Assembly (NCBI GenBank): GCA_012523405.1
Contig: JAAYIN010000088.1
Location: forward strand, 1 to 64,000
Length of the DNA stretch: 64,000 nucleotides
From: Clostridiales bacterium
GTDB taxonomy: Bacteria; Bacillota; Clostridia; Christensenellales; Aristaeellaceae
Direction: 5' to 3'
Part shown: positions 35,522 to 44,563 of the stretch, in pieces
Layout: each line of letters starts with the position of its first letter
Numbering within the stretch: position 1 is the first letter of the stretch
Made by a program: the position numbers and the translations under genes
The notes under the pieces: generated by a model
What the model saw: only the letters and a program-made list of their open reading frames with translations
Databases searched by the model: none
What the model was told of the DNA's origin: nothing

Positions 35522-36685
35522 ATGTTGAAAATTCTATTTGCTCCGGATTCGTTTAAGGGTTCGCTGAGCGCAGTGAGGATTACGCAGATCCTGGAGCAAA
35601 GAGCAGCATTGCATTTCAAGGGATGCCAAACCATTTCTTTGCCCGTTGCCGATGGCGGGGAGGGCACAGTGGATGCCTTGGTGATGGCGCTTGGCGGCAC
35701 GAAGGCTACGCATGCGGTATCAGGACCAATGGGTCTGGCGGTAGAGGCGGCTTTCGGCTGGCTGAATGACGGCGAAATAGCAGTCGTCGAAATGGCGGAG
35801 GCTTCAGGCTTGCCGCTGATGGGCAGCCATCCCGATCCTTTGAAGGCATCCTCCAGAGGGACTGGCGAACTGATTGCGCATGTGATTGAGCAAGGCGCAA
35901 AGAGCCTGTTGATCGGTATTGGAGGAAGTGCGACCAATGAAGGCGGAATGGGCATGCTCGCTGCTTTAGGCGCGGTTTTCTACGATGATCAAGACCGCGT
36001 TCTCTACGGCACGGGCGAGGATTTATGCAAGGTGGTTCGCCTTGATCTATCTGGGCTTAATCCGCTGCTCTCGCAGGTGGATATCACGGTGATATGTGAC
36101 GTGACGAATCCCTTGCTGGGCGTGGACGGAGCGACGGCAATCTATGGTCCTCAAAAGGGAGTAACAGCAGAGCTTTATCCGAGGATTGAGGCGGGCATGG
36201 AGCGATATGCTGCGCTGCTTGAAGAAGCGCTGGGCAAGGACATCGCATCTGCACCAGGCGCAGGAGCGGCAGGCGGCATGGGCGCGGCGCTGGGCGGGGT
36301 GCTGGGGGCGAGGTTGCGTCCAGGCATTGATGCAGTGTTGGAAACGGCTGACTTTGATCGAATCATGAAGGAGTGCGACCTTGTCATTACGGGCGAGGGT
36401 CGCTTGGATGGTCAATCCGTGCGCTTTGGCAAAGTGCCTGCGGGCATTGCTAGCCGCTGCAATGAGCAAGGCGTTCCTGTCATTGCGATTGTCGGCAGCA
36501 TGGGCGATGGTGCGCAGGCGTACTATGATCTAGGGATGACGAGCATTGTAACCACAGTCAATGCGATTATGCCGCTTGAGACTGCGATCAGCGATGCGGA
36601 AGCGCTATTAAGCGATGCTGCGGATCGTGTGTTCCAAATGGTGAAGATAGGCATGCATATACAGAACAAGCAGTTGGAGGGATAA
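35522..36685 (+). CDS. garK: Glycerate kinase (GarK/GlxK family)
   Basis: Predicted 387-residue kinase phosphorylating D-glycerate, the 2-kinase in the characterised GarK family. LFAPDSFKGSLSA near residue 4, PVADGGEGTVDAL, GIGGSATNEGGMGMLAALGA, and GAAGGMGAALGG...LVITGEGRLDGQS are family signatures. The ATG at 35522 follows GGAGAAGGGAG by 11 bases; an in-frame ATG at 35495 is an alternative. It lies between regulator copy 2 and galactarate dehydratase and completes conversion of aldarates into central metabolism. Confidence 0.93.
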   Translation: MLKILFAPDSFKGSLSAVRITQILEQRAALHFKGCQTISLPVADGGEGTVDALVMALGGTKATHAVSGPMGLAVEAAFGWLNDGEIAVVEMAEASGLPLMGSHPDPLKASSRGTGELIAHVIEQGAKSLLIGIGGSATNEGGMGMLAALGAVFYDDQDRVLYGTGEDLCKVVRLDLSGLNPLLSQVDITVICDVTNPLLGVDGATAIYGPQKGVTAELYPRIEAGMERYAALLEEALGKDIASAPGAGAAGGMGAALGGVLGARLRPGIDAVLETADFDRIMKECDLVITGEGRLDGQSVRFGKVPAGIASRCNEQGVPVIAIVGSMGDGAQAYYDLGMTSIVTTVNAIMPLETAISDAEALLSDAADRVFQMVKIGMHIQNKQLEG

Positions 36686-36688
36686 ACG

Positions 36689-38200
36689 ATGCGTAAATAT
36701 GTGAAGGTACATGATATCGACAATGTGGCGATTGCTGTTTTGCCGGTGATGGCTGGCGAGGAAATCTGCGAGGGGATCACTGCCAATATGGATATTCCTC
36801 AGGGTCATAAGGTGGCACTTGAAGAGATTCCCGCTGACGGAAAGATCATCCGCTATGGCGTGACGCTTGGCTATGCAAAGGATTTGATTGCTAAGGGGGA
36901 TTGGATTAATGAGAATATGCTCGATTTGCCGATCCCTCCATCCTTGGAAGATATGCAGTTCGCCGTAAACCTCAATACGGACTTGCCCAAAGCACCGGCT
37001 CGGACTTTCATGGGCTACGCTTCGGCCGACGGTGGATATGCCGGCACCAGAAATCTATTGGGGATCCATACGACTGTTCAGTGCGTAACGGGCGTGCTGA
37101 ACGTAGCGGTTGACCGCATTCGCAAGGAACTGTTACCCCTGTTCCCGCACGTTGATGGCGTTGTTCCAATCAACCATGCCTATGGCTGCGGGGTTGCGAT
37201 CAATGCTCCAGAAGCAAAAGTGCCGATTCGTACGCTGCGTAACCTCGTGCATCACCCGAATTTCGGCGGCGAGGTCATGTGCGTTGCGCTTGGCTGCGAG
37301 AAGCTAACGGTGGAAATGCTACTTGATCCTAAGGACAATACCGCTGAAAACGTCATCGTGCTTCAAGAAGTGAAGGGCTTTGATGCAATGATCACTGCGA
37401 TTATGGAGATGGCTCAAGTGAAGCTTGAGCACCTTGAGGCACGCCGCCGCGAAGAATTGCCGCTAAGCAAGCTTCTGGTTGGTATGCAATGCGGCGGGTC
37501 GGATGCATTCTCAGGTGTGTCTGCAAACCCGAGTGCGGGCTATGCGGCTGATATGCTTGTGGAGGCGGGGGCAACCGTTATGTTCTCAGAGGTGACGGAA
37601 GTGCGTGATGGCGTACACTTTATCGGCGAGCGCTGTATCAATGCGGAAGTTGGGCAGCGGCTCGCGCAGGAAATGCGTTGGTATGACCAGTATCTGGCAA
37701 ACGGAGAGGTCGATCGCAGTGCAAATCCAACACCCGGTAACAAAAAAGGCGGGCTGTCAAACATCGTTGAAAAGGCAATGGGCTCCATTGCGAAGTCTGG
37801 TACATCACCTATTGTTGAGGTGCTATCGCCTGCTGAGCGCCCCAGCAAACATGGCTTGATCTATGCGGCAACGCCTGCAAGTGACATCGTTTGCGGTCCT
37901 TGTCAGCTTGCGAGCGGCATCGGCTTGCAGGTGTTTATGACGGGCAGAGGTACGCCCTACGGACTGGCTGGTGCACCTGTTATCAAGGTTTGCTCGCGCA
38001 ATGAGATGAAAGAACAATGGCCGGATTTGATCGATGTAAATGCAGGACCTGTTGCGACAGGTGAGCAAACCATCCAGCAGGTAGGGACGACGCTGTTCCA
38101 TACAATTGTCAATGTGGCTAGCGGCACTGAAAAGCCATTTGCTGAGAAGTATCAGCTGAACAACGATCTCTGTATCTTTAACCCCGCGCCGATTACCTAA
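36689..38200 (+). CDS. garD: Galactarate dehydratase, UxaA family
   Basis: Predicted 503-residue enzyme turning galactarate into 5-keto-4-deoxyglucarate, the same intermediate formed by GudD. An N-terminal SAF-like domain (DNVAIAVLPVMAGEEI...GHKVAL) is followed by the UxaA catalytic region: GYASADGGYAGTRNLLGI, INHAYGCGVAINAPEA with conserved Cys/His, GCEKL, and MQCGGSDAFSGVSANP. It starts three bases after the glycerate kinase stop. Altronate dehydratase is a relative, but the length, the AYGCGVAINAP block and neighbours fit GarD. Confidence 0.92.
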   Translation: MRKYVKVHDIDNVAIAVLPVMAGEEICEGITANMDIPQGHKVALEEIPADGKIIRYGVTLGYAKDLIAKGDWINENMLDLPIPPSLEDMQFAVNLNTDLPKAPARTFMGYASADGGYAGTRNLLGIHTTVQCVTGVLNVAVDRIRKELLPLFPHVDGVVPINHAYGCGVAINAPEAKVPIRTLRNLVHHPNFGGEVMCVALGCEKLTVEMLLDPKDNTAENVIVLQEVKGFDAMITAIMEMAQVKLEHLEARRREELPLSKLLVGMQCGGSDAFSGVSANPSAGYAADMLVEAGATVMFSEVTEVRDGVHFIGERCINAEVGQRLAQEMRWYDQYLANGEVDRSANPTPGNKKGGLSNIVEKAMGSIAKSGTSPIVEVLSPAERPSKHGLIYAATPASDIVCGPCQLASGIGLQVFMTGRGTPYGLAGAPVIKVCSRNEMKEQWPDLIDVNAGPVATGEQTIQQVGTTLFHTIVNVASGTEKPFAEKYQLNNDLCIFNPAPIT

Positions 38201-38244
38201 GGGGCATTTGGTACAATGGTGTTTTCCTCATAGATTGGTATATG

Positions 38245-38278
38245 AAAAGCGTTGACTCATTGCGTGTCAACGCTTTTT
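38245..38278 (+). terminator. Terminator of the aldarate operon
   Basis: AAAAGCGTTGAC at 38245-38256 pairs with GTCAACGCTTTTT at 38266-38278, nine-base loop, T-run. Confidence 0.9.
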
Positions 38279-38339
38279 GGTTGCTTTTGCAGCATATCAA
38301 GCTCAGCGCGAGCAACTTCGATTGAAATGTTTCGACTGA

Positions 38340-38366
38340 CAAAAAAAGCCCTTCTAATGAAGAGCT
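38340..38366 (-). terminator. Second terminator downstream of the tRNA pair
   Basis: Read on the minus strand, AAGCTCTTC and GAAGGGCTT form a short stem with wobble, followed by seven T. Backup for the terminator at 38384-38419. Confidence 0.55.
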
Positions 38367-38383
38367 TACCTTAAAAAGCGTAT

Positions 38384-38419
38384 AAAAAAACCACCGGCTT
38401 CAGATTAGAAGTTAGTGGT
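38384..38419 (-). terminator. Terminator of the tRNA operon
   Basis: On the minus strand ACCACTAACTTC pairs with GAAGCCGGTGGT (two internal mismatches) and runs into seven T. Confidence 0.8.
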
Positions 38420-38423
38420 AAGT

Positions 38424-38500
38424 TGGTAGCGGCGAACGGATTTGAACCGCTGACACTCCGGGTATGAACCGAATGCTCTAGCCAACTGAGCTACGCCGCC
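38424..38500 (-). tRNA. tRNA-Met (CAT), elongator
   Basis: Cloverleaf of 77 bases including an encoded CCA. Acceptor GGCGGCG pairs with CGCCGCT; anticodon stem TTCGG/CCGGA encloses loop TTCATAC, anticodon CAT; T-loop TTCAAAT. The 5' part GGCGGCGTAGCTCAG...GGTTCATACCC matches elongator tRNA-Met of Bacillus rather than tRNA-Ile2. Second gene of a two-tRNA transcript, four bases after tRNA-fMet. Confidence 0.95.
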
Positions 38501-38504
38501 AAAA

Positions 38505-38581
<77 letters not shown>

Positions 38582-38605
38582 TCGTTTCGCTTGGCGACGT
38601 TTATT

Positions 38606-38634
38606 ATCATACAACATAAACGAGTTCTTGTCAA
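38606..38634 (-). promoter_or_regulatory. Strong sigma-A promoter for the tRNA pair
   Basis: On the minus strand a perfect TTGACA (38629-38634) and TATGAT (38606-38611) are 17 bases apart, placing the start point about 18 bases before tRNA-fMet. Confidence 0.85.
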
Positions 38635-38748
38635 TCTCTTTTTTCACATAATTTAAATAAATAGTGATTTCTATCTTTTTCCCGTAAAATGGTATCAAAT
38701 AAGGCATAAACGACAGCAAAAATGCCAAATTGTGGGAGAATTCTACGC

Positions 38749-38777
38749 TTGCCATTCCAATGTAAATGCGATATGAT
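38749..38777 (+). promoter_or_regulatory. Sigma-A promoter for the small gene at 38813
   Basis: TTGCCA at 38749-38754 and TATGAT at 38772-38777 with a 17-base spacer, 35 bases before the ATG. Confidence 0.7.
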
Positions 38778-38812
38778 AACTACCGAGATGATGTGAAAGG
38801 GGATATATATAC

Positions 38813-39040
38813 ATGGCAGATTTGAGACAGACCATAGAGGAAATGACCGAGAGCACCGAAAAGGTGAAGAAGGATCGCAAAAATTGGGTTTCATTTGTAG
38901 AGAGTGATGTTATAAACTTTCTGATGCTCAATGAAATTGACAAGATGTCCATTGACGATGGCCAGGGCAACAAAGCAAAGCTGACACGCCGCAAGGATGG
39001 CAGCGTTTATGTGGAGTGCACTAGTTCCAACGTACTGTAA
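38813..39040 (+). CDS. Small hypothetical protein, 75 residues
   Basis: The family is not recognised. The N-terminal 25 residues are a charged, probably helical stretch (RQTIEEMTESTEKVKKDRKNW); the middle has VESDVINFLMLNEIDKMSIDD and the end a possible beta hairpin (NKAKLTRRKDGSVYVECTS). No membrane segment, signal or Cys pairs. A good promoter, AAAGGGG ribosome site and a terminator 13 bases after the stop show an independent single-gene unit, so it is likely to be expressed. Confidence 0.75.
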   Translation: MADLRQTIEEMTESTEKVKKDRKNWVSFVESDVINFLMLNEIDKMSIDDGQGNKAKLTRRKDGSVYVECTSSNVL

Positions 39041-39052
39041 GGGATAAGTAAT

Positions 39053-39083
39053 GCGGGAGCTGACTTTGTGCAGCTCCCGTTTT
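39053..39083 (+). terminator. Terminator of the small gene
   Basis: GCGGGAGCTG at 39053-39062 pairs with CAGCTCCCGT at 39071-39080, followed by TTT. Confidence 0.85.
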
Positions 39084-39113
39084 GGTATAGACAGGTAGGG
39101 AGGAGGATGAGCG

Positions 39114-40601
39114 ATGATAGCATTTAAACCCGCGGCGATATTTGGCAACCATATGGTGGTATGCCGAGACAAGGAACTTCGCATTTTTGGTCAGGCAGAG
39201 GATGGCACGGTCATCACGGCGACGCTACAGGGCAAAAAGGGCGTTGCGAAAGCTAGCAATGGACGATTTTTGGTTCTTCTGCCGCCGCTGGCTGCGGCAA
39301 CCGATGCCGTATTGAGCCTATCGGACGGGAATACAACCTATCAATATACGGATGTTGCAATCGGTGATGTGTTTTTAGCGGGCGGACAGAGCAATATGGA
39401 GCTGGCGCTTGAAAATGCGAATGAAGGCGAGCAGTGCATCAAGGATCATGAGGATTCGTTGCTTCGGTTTTATCGTGTACCCGTGAGTGGGGTCTGGGAT
39501 GATGAGGCAAAGCAAAAGGAAAGTGAAACCCGCTGGCAGATGGTTGCGCCCAATGAGTGCGGGGATGTGAGCGCAGCTGCATATTTCTTTGCCCAAAAAG
39601 TACGAGAAGAAGAAAATGTGCCTGTTGGCATTGTGGAGTGCTATCTTGGCGGGACGATGATCTCTTGTTGGCTTGATGAGATGGCGCTATGCCAAACGCC
39701 TCAAGGCAAAGCGTGCCTTGAGGCGTTTGATGAAACAAACCGCATGGGCAAGGAAGCCTACGATCTGGCGTACGAAAAGTATATCATCGATCATCCTGCA
39801 TGGGAGAAGCGAGCGGAGGAGATCAAAACCGAGCAACCTGATATTGACTGGATGAAGCTCAATGAGCTCGCAGGTCAATGCCCGTGGCCGCCGCCCATGG
39901 GGTATCGCTCGCCCTATCGTCCCAATGGACTTGCCCAAACGATGCTTGATCGGATCGTGCCCTATACGCTGACGGGGATATTGTACTATCAAGGCGAGAG
40001 CGACGACAAGCAGCCGGATGACTACCATGCACTGCTGATGACGCTCGTGCTTCATTGGCGGCATCTCTTCATGGATGCGCATCTTCCGTTTATGAGTGTA
40101 CAGCTTCCTATGTATGGCTGCGATGGGAAACCCGATGGCGATCAATGGGCGCGGATTCGTCTCGCGCAAACACGGGTGAATCAAAGCCTGAGGCATTGCG
40201 GCTTGGCCATAACAATTGATCGGGGAGACGAAAAGGATGTGCATCCCACGGATAAGCGGGTGATCGGTGAACGGCTTTACCAACAGGCGAGGCAGCTGGT
40301 CTATGGAAAAACGGGACTGAACGCACCCGAAGTGACCGCAAAATATACAGTGAATGATACGCTCGTCGCCGCGTTTTCCCAGCCTCTTGTATGCCTTGAT
40401 GCAGAGCCGCGCCTCTTTGAAATCGCGGATGAACGCGGAATATACCAGCGGGCCAAAGCTTGCATTACCGGAGGCAGCGTAAGCCTTAGCGCAGAGGGGA
40501 TTGCGTATCCCACATGCGTTAGGTACGCATATGTGAATTGGGGCATCGTGAATGTCTTTGGCGAGAATGGATTGCCGCTCGCGCCCTTTGTCATGGAGTA
40601 G
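39114..40601 (+). CDS. Sialate O-acetylesterase family protein
   Basis: Predicted 495-residue SGNH-type esterase. The AIFGNHMVVCRDKELRIFGQA opening forms the beta domain of this family; the nucleophile Ser lies in GGQSNMEL near residue 93; PVGIVECYLGGT and GILYYQGESDD follow, and the catalytic His is expected in the DEKDVHPTDK segment near 385. Such enzymes remove O-acetyl groups from sialic acid or from plant and bacterial polysaccharides. No signal peptide, so intracellular. GGGAGGAGG precedes the ATG. The true sugar cannot be read from sequence; no sialic acid catabolic genes are in view. Confidence 0.85.
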   Translation: MIAFKPAAIFGNHMVVCRDKELRIFGQAEDGTVITATLQGKKGVAKASNGRFLVLLPPLAAATDAVLSLSDGNTTYQYTDVAIGDVFLAGGQSNMELALENANEGEQCIKDHEDSLLRFYRVPVSGVWDDEAKQKESETRWQMVAPNECGDVSAAAYFFAQKVREEENVPVGIVECYLGGTMISCWLDEMALCQTPQGKACLEAFDETNRMGKEAYDLAYEKYIIDHPAWEKRAEEIKTEQPDIDWMKLNELAGQCPWPPPMGYRSPYRPNGLAQTMLDRIVPYTLTGILYYQGESDDKQPDDYHALLMTLVLHWRHLFMDAHLPFMSVQLPMYGCDGKPDGDQWARIRLAQTRVNQSLRHCGLAITIDRGDEKDVHPTDKRVIGERLYQQARQLVYGKTGLNAPEVTAKYTVNDTLVAAFSQPLVCLDAEPRLFEIADERGIYQRAKACITGGSVSLSAEGIAYPTCVRYAYVNWGIVNVFGENGLPLAPFVME

Positions 40602-40774
40602 CGTTACTACATACAATCAATTAGCAAGCTCGGCAATATGTATTGCTGGGCTTGTTGTTGCCAGTCTGCATGCGTTTGACAGAGGCGAGAGAAGCACGTA
40701 TACTCGATCAGGCAAGTGAACAAAAGACGGAATTTGTCGTATAGTGATGATATATGGCTAAGTGAGGTGACGGA

Positions 40775-41980
40775 ATGCAGCATTGGAAGAAACAGTTTAT
40801 CACGCTTTGGATTGGGCAGGCGGTGTCGGTGTTTACCAGTTCGGTGGTGCAGATGTCGCTGGTTTGGTATATCGCAGGCATCAGTGAGTCGGCAGCCATG
40901 CTCACCATCGCCACATTTATTGGATTTGTGCCGCGTGCGATCATTAGCGCGGTGGGCGGCGTTTATATCGATCGCTATCATAAGAAAACAATCATGCTCT
41001 TAGCGGACGGATTTATTGCGCTAGTGAGCCTATTGCTTGTAATCGCCGGTGAGCATATGGCGATTCCTATGTGGATGATATTACTCATATTGTTCTTCCG
41101 TTCGATTGGAGCGGCATTTCATGAACCCAGCCTGCAAGCATCCACGCCGCTGATCGTTCCCAAGCAGCAGCTAACGCAGTATGCAGGCTATGCGCAGGGA
41201 TTCCAGTCCATGTCAGACCTTCTAAGCCCTGCTGTTGCAGCGGCGGTTTATGCGATTTTCCCCATTCATCGCATCATGATCATCGATATCTTTGGAGCTG
41301 CATTTGCAGCCGTGATGCTCGCGTTTGTCGTCATTCCGCGGGTGAAAAGAACCAGTGAGGCACAGTCACCGCATTTCTGGGCTGAATTTAAAGCAGGCTT
41401 TGTTGCGCTCAAGAGCACGCAGGGGATGACAATGCTCATGGTGATCTGCGCCCTGTATTCTGTGATTTATTCTCCGATAGGCACGCTCTTCCCGCTTGTA
41501 TCAATGTCTCATTTTGGTGCAGGGGTGAATGGCTCAGCGATTGTTGAAACGGTGTTTGCAGTGGGGACACTTGTTGGATCGTTTTTACTTGGATGGCTTG
41601 GCGGCAAGATCAAGAAGATTCCTGCGATTGCGATGTCCATTGCGATCTATGGCTTTGGTACGATGCTTACAGGTCTGTTGCCACGAAGCGGATTTATGTA
41701 TTTCGTGGTAATATCCGCATTCATGGGCATGTCCATTCCCTTTTACCATGGGGTGCGCAGCGCCATACTGCAATCGAGCTTTCCCGCCGATATCCTAGGG
41801 CGGATTATGTCGCTGTCCATGAGCATCATGCGCCTTGCTATGCCAATTGGGTTGGTGCTTGCAGGGACGTTTGCCGAGGTGATTGGCGTTGATAAATGGT
41901 TCCTCATCTCGGGCATATTGGCGATGGTTCTCGCTGCATTTACGGGCTTTAGCCCTGCGCTGAAGGGTCATTACGAGTGA
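40775..41980 (+). CDS. Major facilitator superfamily transporter
   Basis: Predicted 401-residue protein with twelve membrane helices. WIGQAVSVFTSSVVQMSLVWYIAGIS in helix one and GGVYIDRYHKKTIML in loop 2-3 fit the MFS drug-exporter branch resembling MefA/TetA(P)-type pumps. A central loop near residue 190 divides the two halves; LGGKIKKIP marks the equivalent loop in the second half. GAGGTG lies before the ATG. The substrate is not predictable, and the neighbours give no link. Confidence 0.85.
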   Translation: MQHWKKQFITLWIGQAVSVFTSSVVQMSLVWYIAGISESAAMLTIATFIGFVPRAIISAVGGVYIDRYHKKTIMLLADGFIALVSLLLVIAGEHMAIPMWMILLILFFRSIGAAFHEPSLQASTPLIVPKQQLTQYAGYAQGFQSMSDLLSPAVAAAVYAIFPIHRIMIIDIFGAAFAAVMLAFVVIPRVKRTSEAQSPHFWAEFKAGFVALKSTQGMTMLMVICALYSVIYSPIGTLFPLVSMSHFGAGVNGSAIVETVFAVGTLVGSFLLGWLGGKIKKIPAIAMSIAIYGFGTMLTGLLPRSGFMYFVVISAFMGMSIPFYHGVRSAILQSSFPADILGRIMSLSMSIMRLAMPIGLVLAGTFAEVIGVDKWFLISGILAMVLAAFTGFSPALKGHYE

Positions 41981-42101
41981 AACGCTTGCCAAAGGATCAA
42001 TGCAAAAGAAACGATAGAACTTCACAAATAATATGGCAATCAAATCTCATCTTCGCTATAATGATACTTGAAAATAGATGGGCATGGCAGGAGGCAATCA
42101 A

Positions 42102-43592
42102 GTGAAAAATCAAAAGAATTATATGGTCGATACCAGCCAATCCGTTCCCTTTTTTAATCATGCAGATGAATGCATCGGAACGGGGCGCATGGGTCTTGCG
42201 CTGCAAAAACAGTATTTTGAGCAATTGAAACTGGTGCAGGACGAGATAGGCTTTCGCTACATCAGAGGACATGGCTTGTTTAGCGATGATATGGCGATCT
42301 ATCAGGAATACACGAATGAAAATGGTCAGCAACATGCTGAGTATAATTTTACGTACTTGGATTTCGTCATGGACAGCTATTTGGAACTTGGGCTAAGACC
42401 GTTTTTAGAGCTGGGTTTTATGCCAAAGAAAATGGCATCCGGTACGCAGACGATCTTCTATTGGGAGGGCAATGTAACGCCGCCCAAGACCTATCAGGCG
42501 TGGGGAGCATTGGTGCAAGCCACGCTCAGGCATTTGATGGAACGTTACGGCGCGGATGAAGTCGTTTGCTGGCCTATCGAGGTTTGGAATGAGCCAAACC
42601 TTGCGGGCTTTTGGCAAAATGCAGATATGGCGGAGTATTTCCGTTTGTTTGAGGAGAGCTTTTATGCGGTGAAGGCAGTCGACCCTCGCTTTCGGGTGGG
42701 CGGACCTTCGATTTGCGGTGTGGATGATGAGCGGTGGATGCGGGCGTTCTTGGATTTCTGCTTGGAGAAGGAACTGAAAATCGACTTCATTACGCGCCAT
42801 CATTATGTATCCGAGCAACCGGCTGTCAGCGGGCATTATTCCTATGTGAAGCTACAATCGCTGGATACTTGCCTTGATAGTGTGAAGAGCACAAGGGCCA
42901 TCGTGGACAGCTACGATGCATTTTGTGATATGCAAATCCATATCACGGAGTTCAACACATCCTATGTTGCCAATGCGGTTGTGCACGATACCAACTATAA
43001 TGCTGCCTATGTTGCTTACTTGCTTTCAAACATGGGCGACATCAATCAGTCCTATTCTTATTGGACATTCGGCGATGTTTTTGAAGAAATTGGCGTACCG
43101 TACACCCCCTTCCATGGAGGATTTGGGCTGGTTGCCAATGGCTGCATCCCCAAGCCGACCTTTTGGAGCTTTCAATTCTTCAAGCAGCTTGAAGGGACAT
43201 GCGTACATCGCAGCGACGATTCGGTGATCGTGAAAGGCGAGGGTGACGTATACCGAGGCGTGTGCTGGAATCTATCGGGCGGGGACTTGTCATTGTCCTT
43301 TGCACTCAACCTGAAACAAGGTGAGTATTGCCTCCTCGCAAAAACCGTTGATGAAGCATGCTGCAATCCGCTCAAACTCTGGCATGATATGGGCGAGCCT
43401 TCGCATCTAAGCAAACAGGAGCGCACATTGCTTCGCCAAGCAGCCCAGCCGATGATCACCAGCGACTCGGCCATGAACGGCGACATCCATATCGACCTCT
43501 CACCCAATGCACTGGTGTATTTTGAACTGAAAAAGGTAATGCGCCAAAGTGATCGCGGCTATGACTATCGCCGCGCGACCGCTCAGCGTTAA
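42102..43592 (+). CDS. Glycoside hydrolase family 39 (beta-xylosidase-like)
   Basis: Predicted 496-residue cytoplasmic TIM-barrel hydrolase. GRMGLALQKQYFEQLKLVQDEIGFRYIRGHGLFSDDM is the typical GH39 beginning; the acid/base Glu lies in EVWNEPN near residue 163 and the nucleophile Glu in ITEFNTSY near 286. A beta-sandwich region follows the barrel. GTG at 42102 is chosen because CAGGAGG lies at 42088-42094; upstream ATGs at 42078 and 42084 overlap or precede it. Acts on xylo-oligosaccharides in known members; alpha-L-iduronidase-like relatives exist but are longer. Confidence 0.9.
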   Translation: MKNQKNYMVDTSQSVPFFNHADECIGTGRMGLALQKQYFEQLKLVQDEIGFRYIRGHGLFSDDMAIYQEYTNENGQQHAEYNFTYLDFVMDSYLELGLRPFLELGFMPKKMASGTQTIFYWEGNVTPPKTYQAWGALVQATLRHLMERYGADEVVCWPIEVWNEPNLAGFWQNADMAEYFRLFEESFYAVKAVDPRFRVGGPSICGVDDERWMRAFLDFCLEKELKIDFITRHHYVSEQPAVSGHYSYVKLQSLDTCLDSVKSTRAIVDSYDAFCDMQIHITEFNTSYVANAVVHDTNYNAAYVAYLLSNMGDINQSYSYWTFGDVFEEIGVPYTPFHGGFGLVANGCIPKPTFWSFQFFKQLEGTCVHRSDDSVIVKGEGDVYRGVCWNLSGGDLSLSFALNLKQGEYCLLAKTVDEACCNPLKLWHDMGEPSHLSKQERTLLRQAAQPMITSDSAMNGDIHIDLSPNALVYFELKKVMRQSDRGYDYRRATAQR

Positions 43593-43850
43593 CGTGCAGA
43601 CATCCTTTGCCATGAACGTCCGAAACACTCTTAAATGACAGCTCATAATAGTACAACGAAAATACAAAGAGCCGCTTTCAAGCGATGAGAGCGGCTCTTT
43701 TTCCGTTTTGAGGCATTGGCTGTGACGGCAAGATGGAAACAAAATGTAAACACTGAAATCATGATCGATTTAGGCGGCGATGAGGCAAATGCGTGGCTTG
43801 AAATTAGCTGATGAATGGGTTATAATGCCTAAGAAAGGGTTGAAGACAAT
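43593..43850. other. Intergenic region between GH39 and DUF2461 genes
   Basis: Apart from the terminator at 43666-43702 nothing convincing was found; a TATAAT at 43820-43825 lies 25 bases before the DUF2461 start and may be its -10 box, without a good -35. Confidence 0.5.
43666..43702. terminator. Terminator after GH39 gene
   Basis: AAAGAGCCGCT at 43666-43676 pairs with AGCGGCTCTTT at 43690-43700, followed by T. Confidence 0.9.
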
Positions 43851-44546
43851 ATGTTTGAGGGTTTTCCGGAGGAAACAATTAGATTTTTTCTAGACCTTCG
43901 GTATCACAATGACGTGACGTTTTTTAAATCGCATCAAGAGGAATATAAAGCCTTTGTCAGAGAACCATTCTATGCCTTCATCGAGGAACTGACACCTACT
44001 GTACAATTGATAGCAGACGATATGGAAATACGACCGTTCAAATGTTTGGCGCGTATCAGGCGTGATATTCGTTTTACAAAGGATAAGTCGCCTTTTCGCG
44101 ACCATATGTGGCTGCTTTTTAGGCGTGGGGCGGAGGAAAGACAAGGCTGCGTGACCTACTGGTTTGAGCTTTCGCCTGAGGTCGTGGAGTGGGGCGTTGG
44201 CATGTGGGGCTACAATCGCCCCGGAATGGACGCGCTGCGCAGGCGCATGGTTAGCAAGCCCAAGGAAGTGACTCAAATCCTGAAGCAATGCGGAATCCCA
44301 TGCGACTCGCTGCATATATCAGGGGATAGTTACAAGCGCATGCCTTTGCCTGAGGGATTGCCAAAGGAACTTGGGATGCTGTACTCACGCAAAGAGATTT
44401 ATGTCAAGCGGGCGCACACGCCATTATCCTTGTGCTATTCCAAGGAACTGGTTGATGTGGTGTCCAAAGATTTTTTAAGACTTAAACCGCTATATGAGCT
44501 TTTGCGCTCGGCAGCGGATGAAGGTAAAGCACAGCTGGACGGATGA
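43851..44546 (+). CDS. DUF2461 family protein
   Basis: Predicted 231-residue soluble protein. FPEETIRFFLDLRYHNDVTFFKSHQEEYKAFVREPFYAFIEEL, then ARIRRDIRFTKDKSPFRDHMWLLF and the late LYSRKEIYVKR block are the DUF2461 (TIGR02453) pattern. Function is unknown; the conserved Arg/Asp/Lys set near residue 70-85 (RRDIRFTKDKSPFR) suggests binding of an anionic ligand. The stop overlaps the region of the next gene's leader, and the mutase starts 17 bases later, so the two may be co-transcribed. Confidence 0.88.
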   Translation: MFEGFPEETIRFFLDLRYHNDVTFFKSHQEEYKAFVREPFYAFIEELTPTVQLIADDMEIRPFKCLARIRRDIRFTKDKSPFRDHMWLLFRRGAEERQGCVTYWFELSPEVVEWGVGMWGYNRPGMDALRRRMVSKPKEVTQILKQCGIPCDSLHISGDSYKRMPLPEGLPKELGMLYSRKEIYVKRAHTPLSLCYSKELVDVVSKDFLRLKPLYELLRSAADEGKAQLDG

Positions 44547-44563
44547 TTAGGGAGAGTGTTACC

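Noticed and set aside
26227-38200. Horizontally acquired genomic island
   Set aside because: No integrase, transposase or direct repeats were seen. The tRNA genes at its right end lie beyond a terminator and are intact, so transfer is not supported.
39114-40601. Sialic acid utilisation locus
   Set aside because: No nanA, nanE, nanK or sialic acid transporter nearby; the esterase family is broad in substrate.
39687-40616. 309-codon open frame on the minus strand
   Set aside because: It lies opposite the sialate O-acetylesterase-family gene, whose motifs are clear; the antisense translation is Cys/His/Arg-rich without family marks and has no ribosome site.
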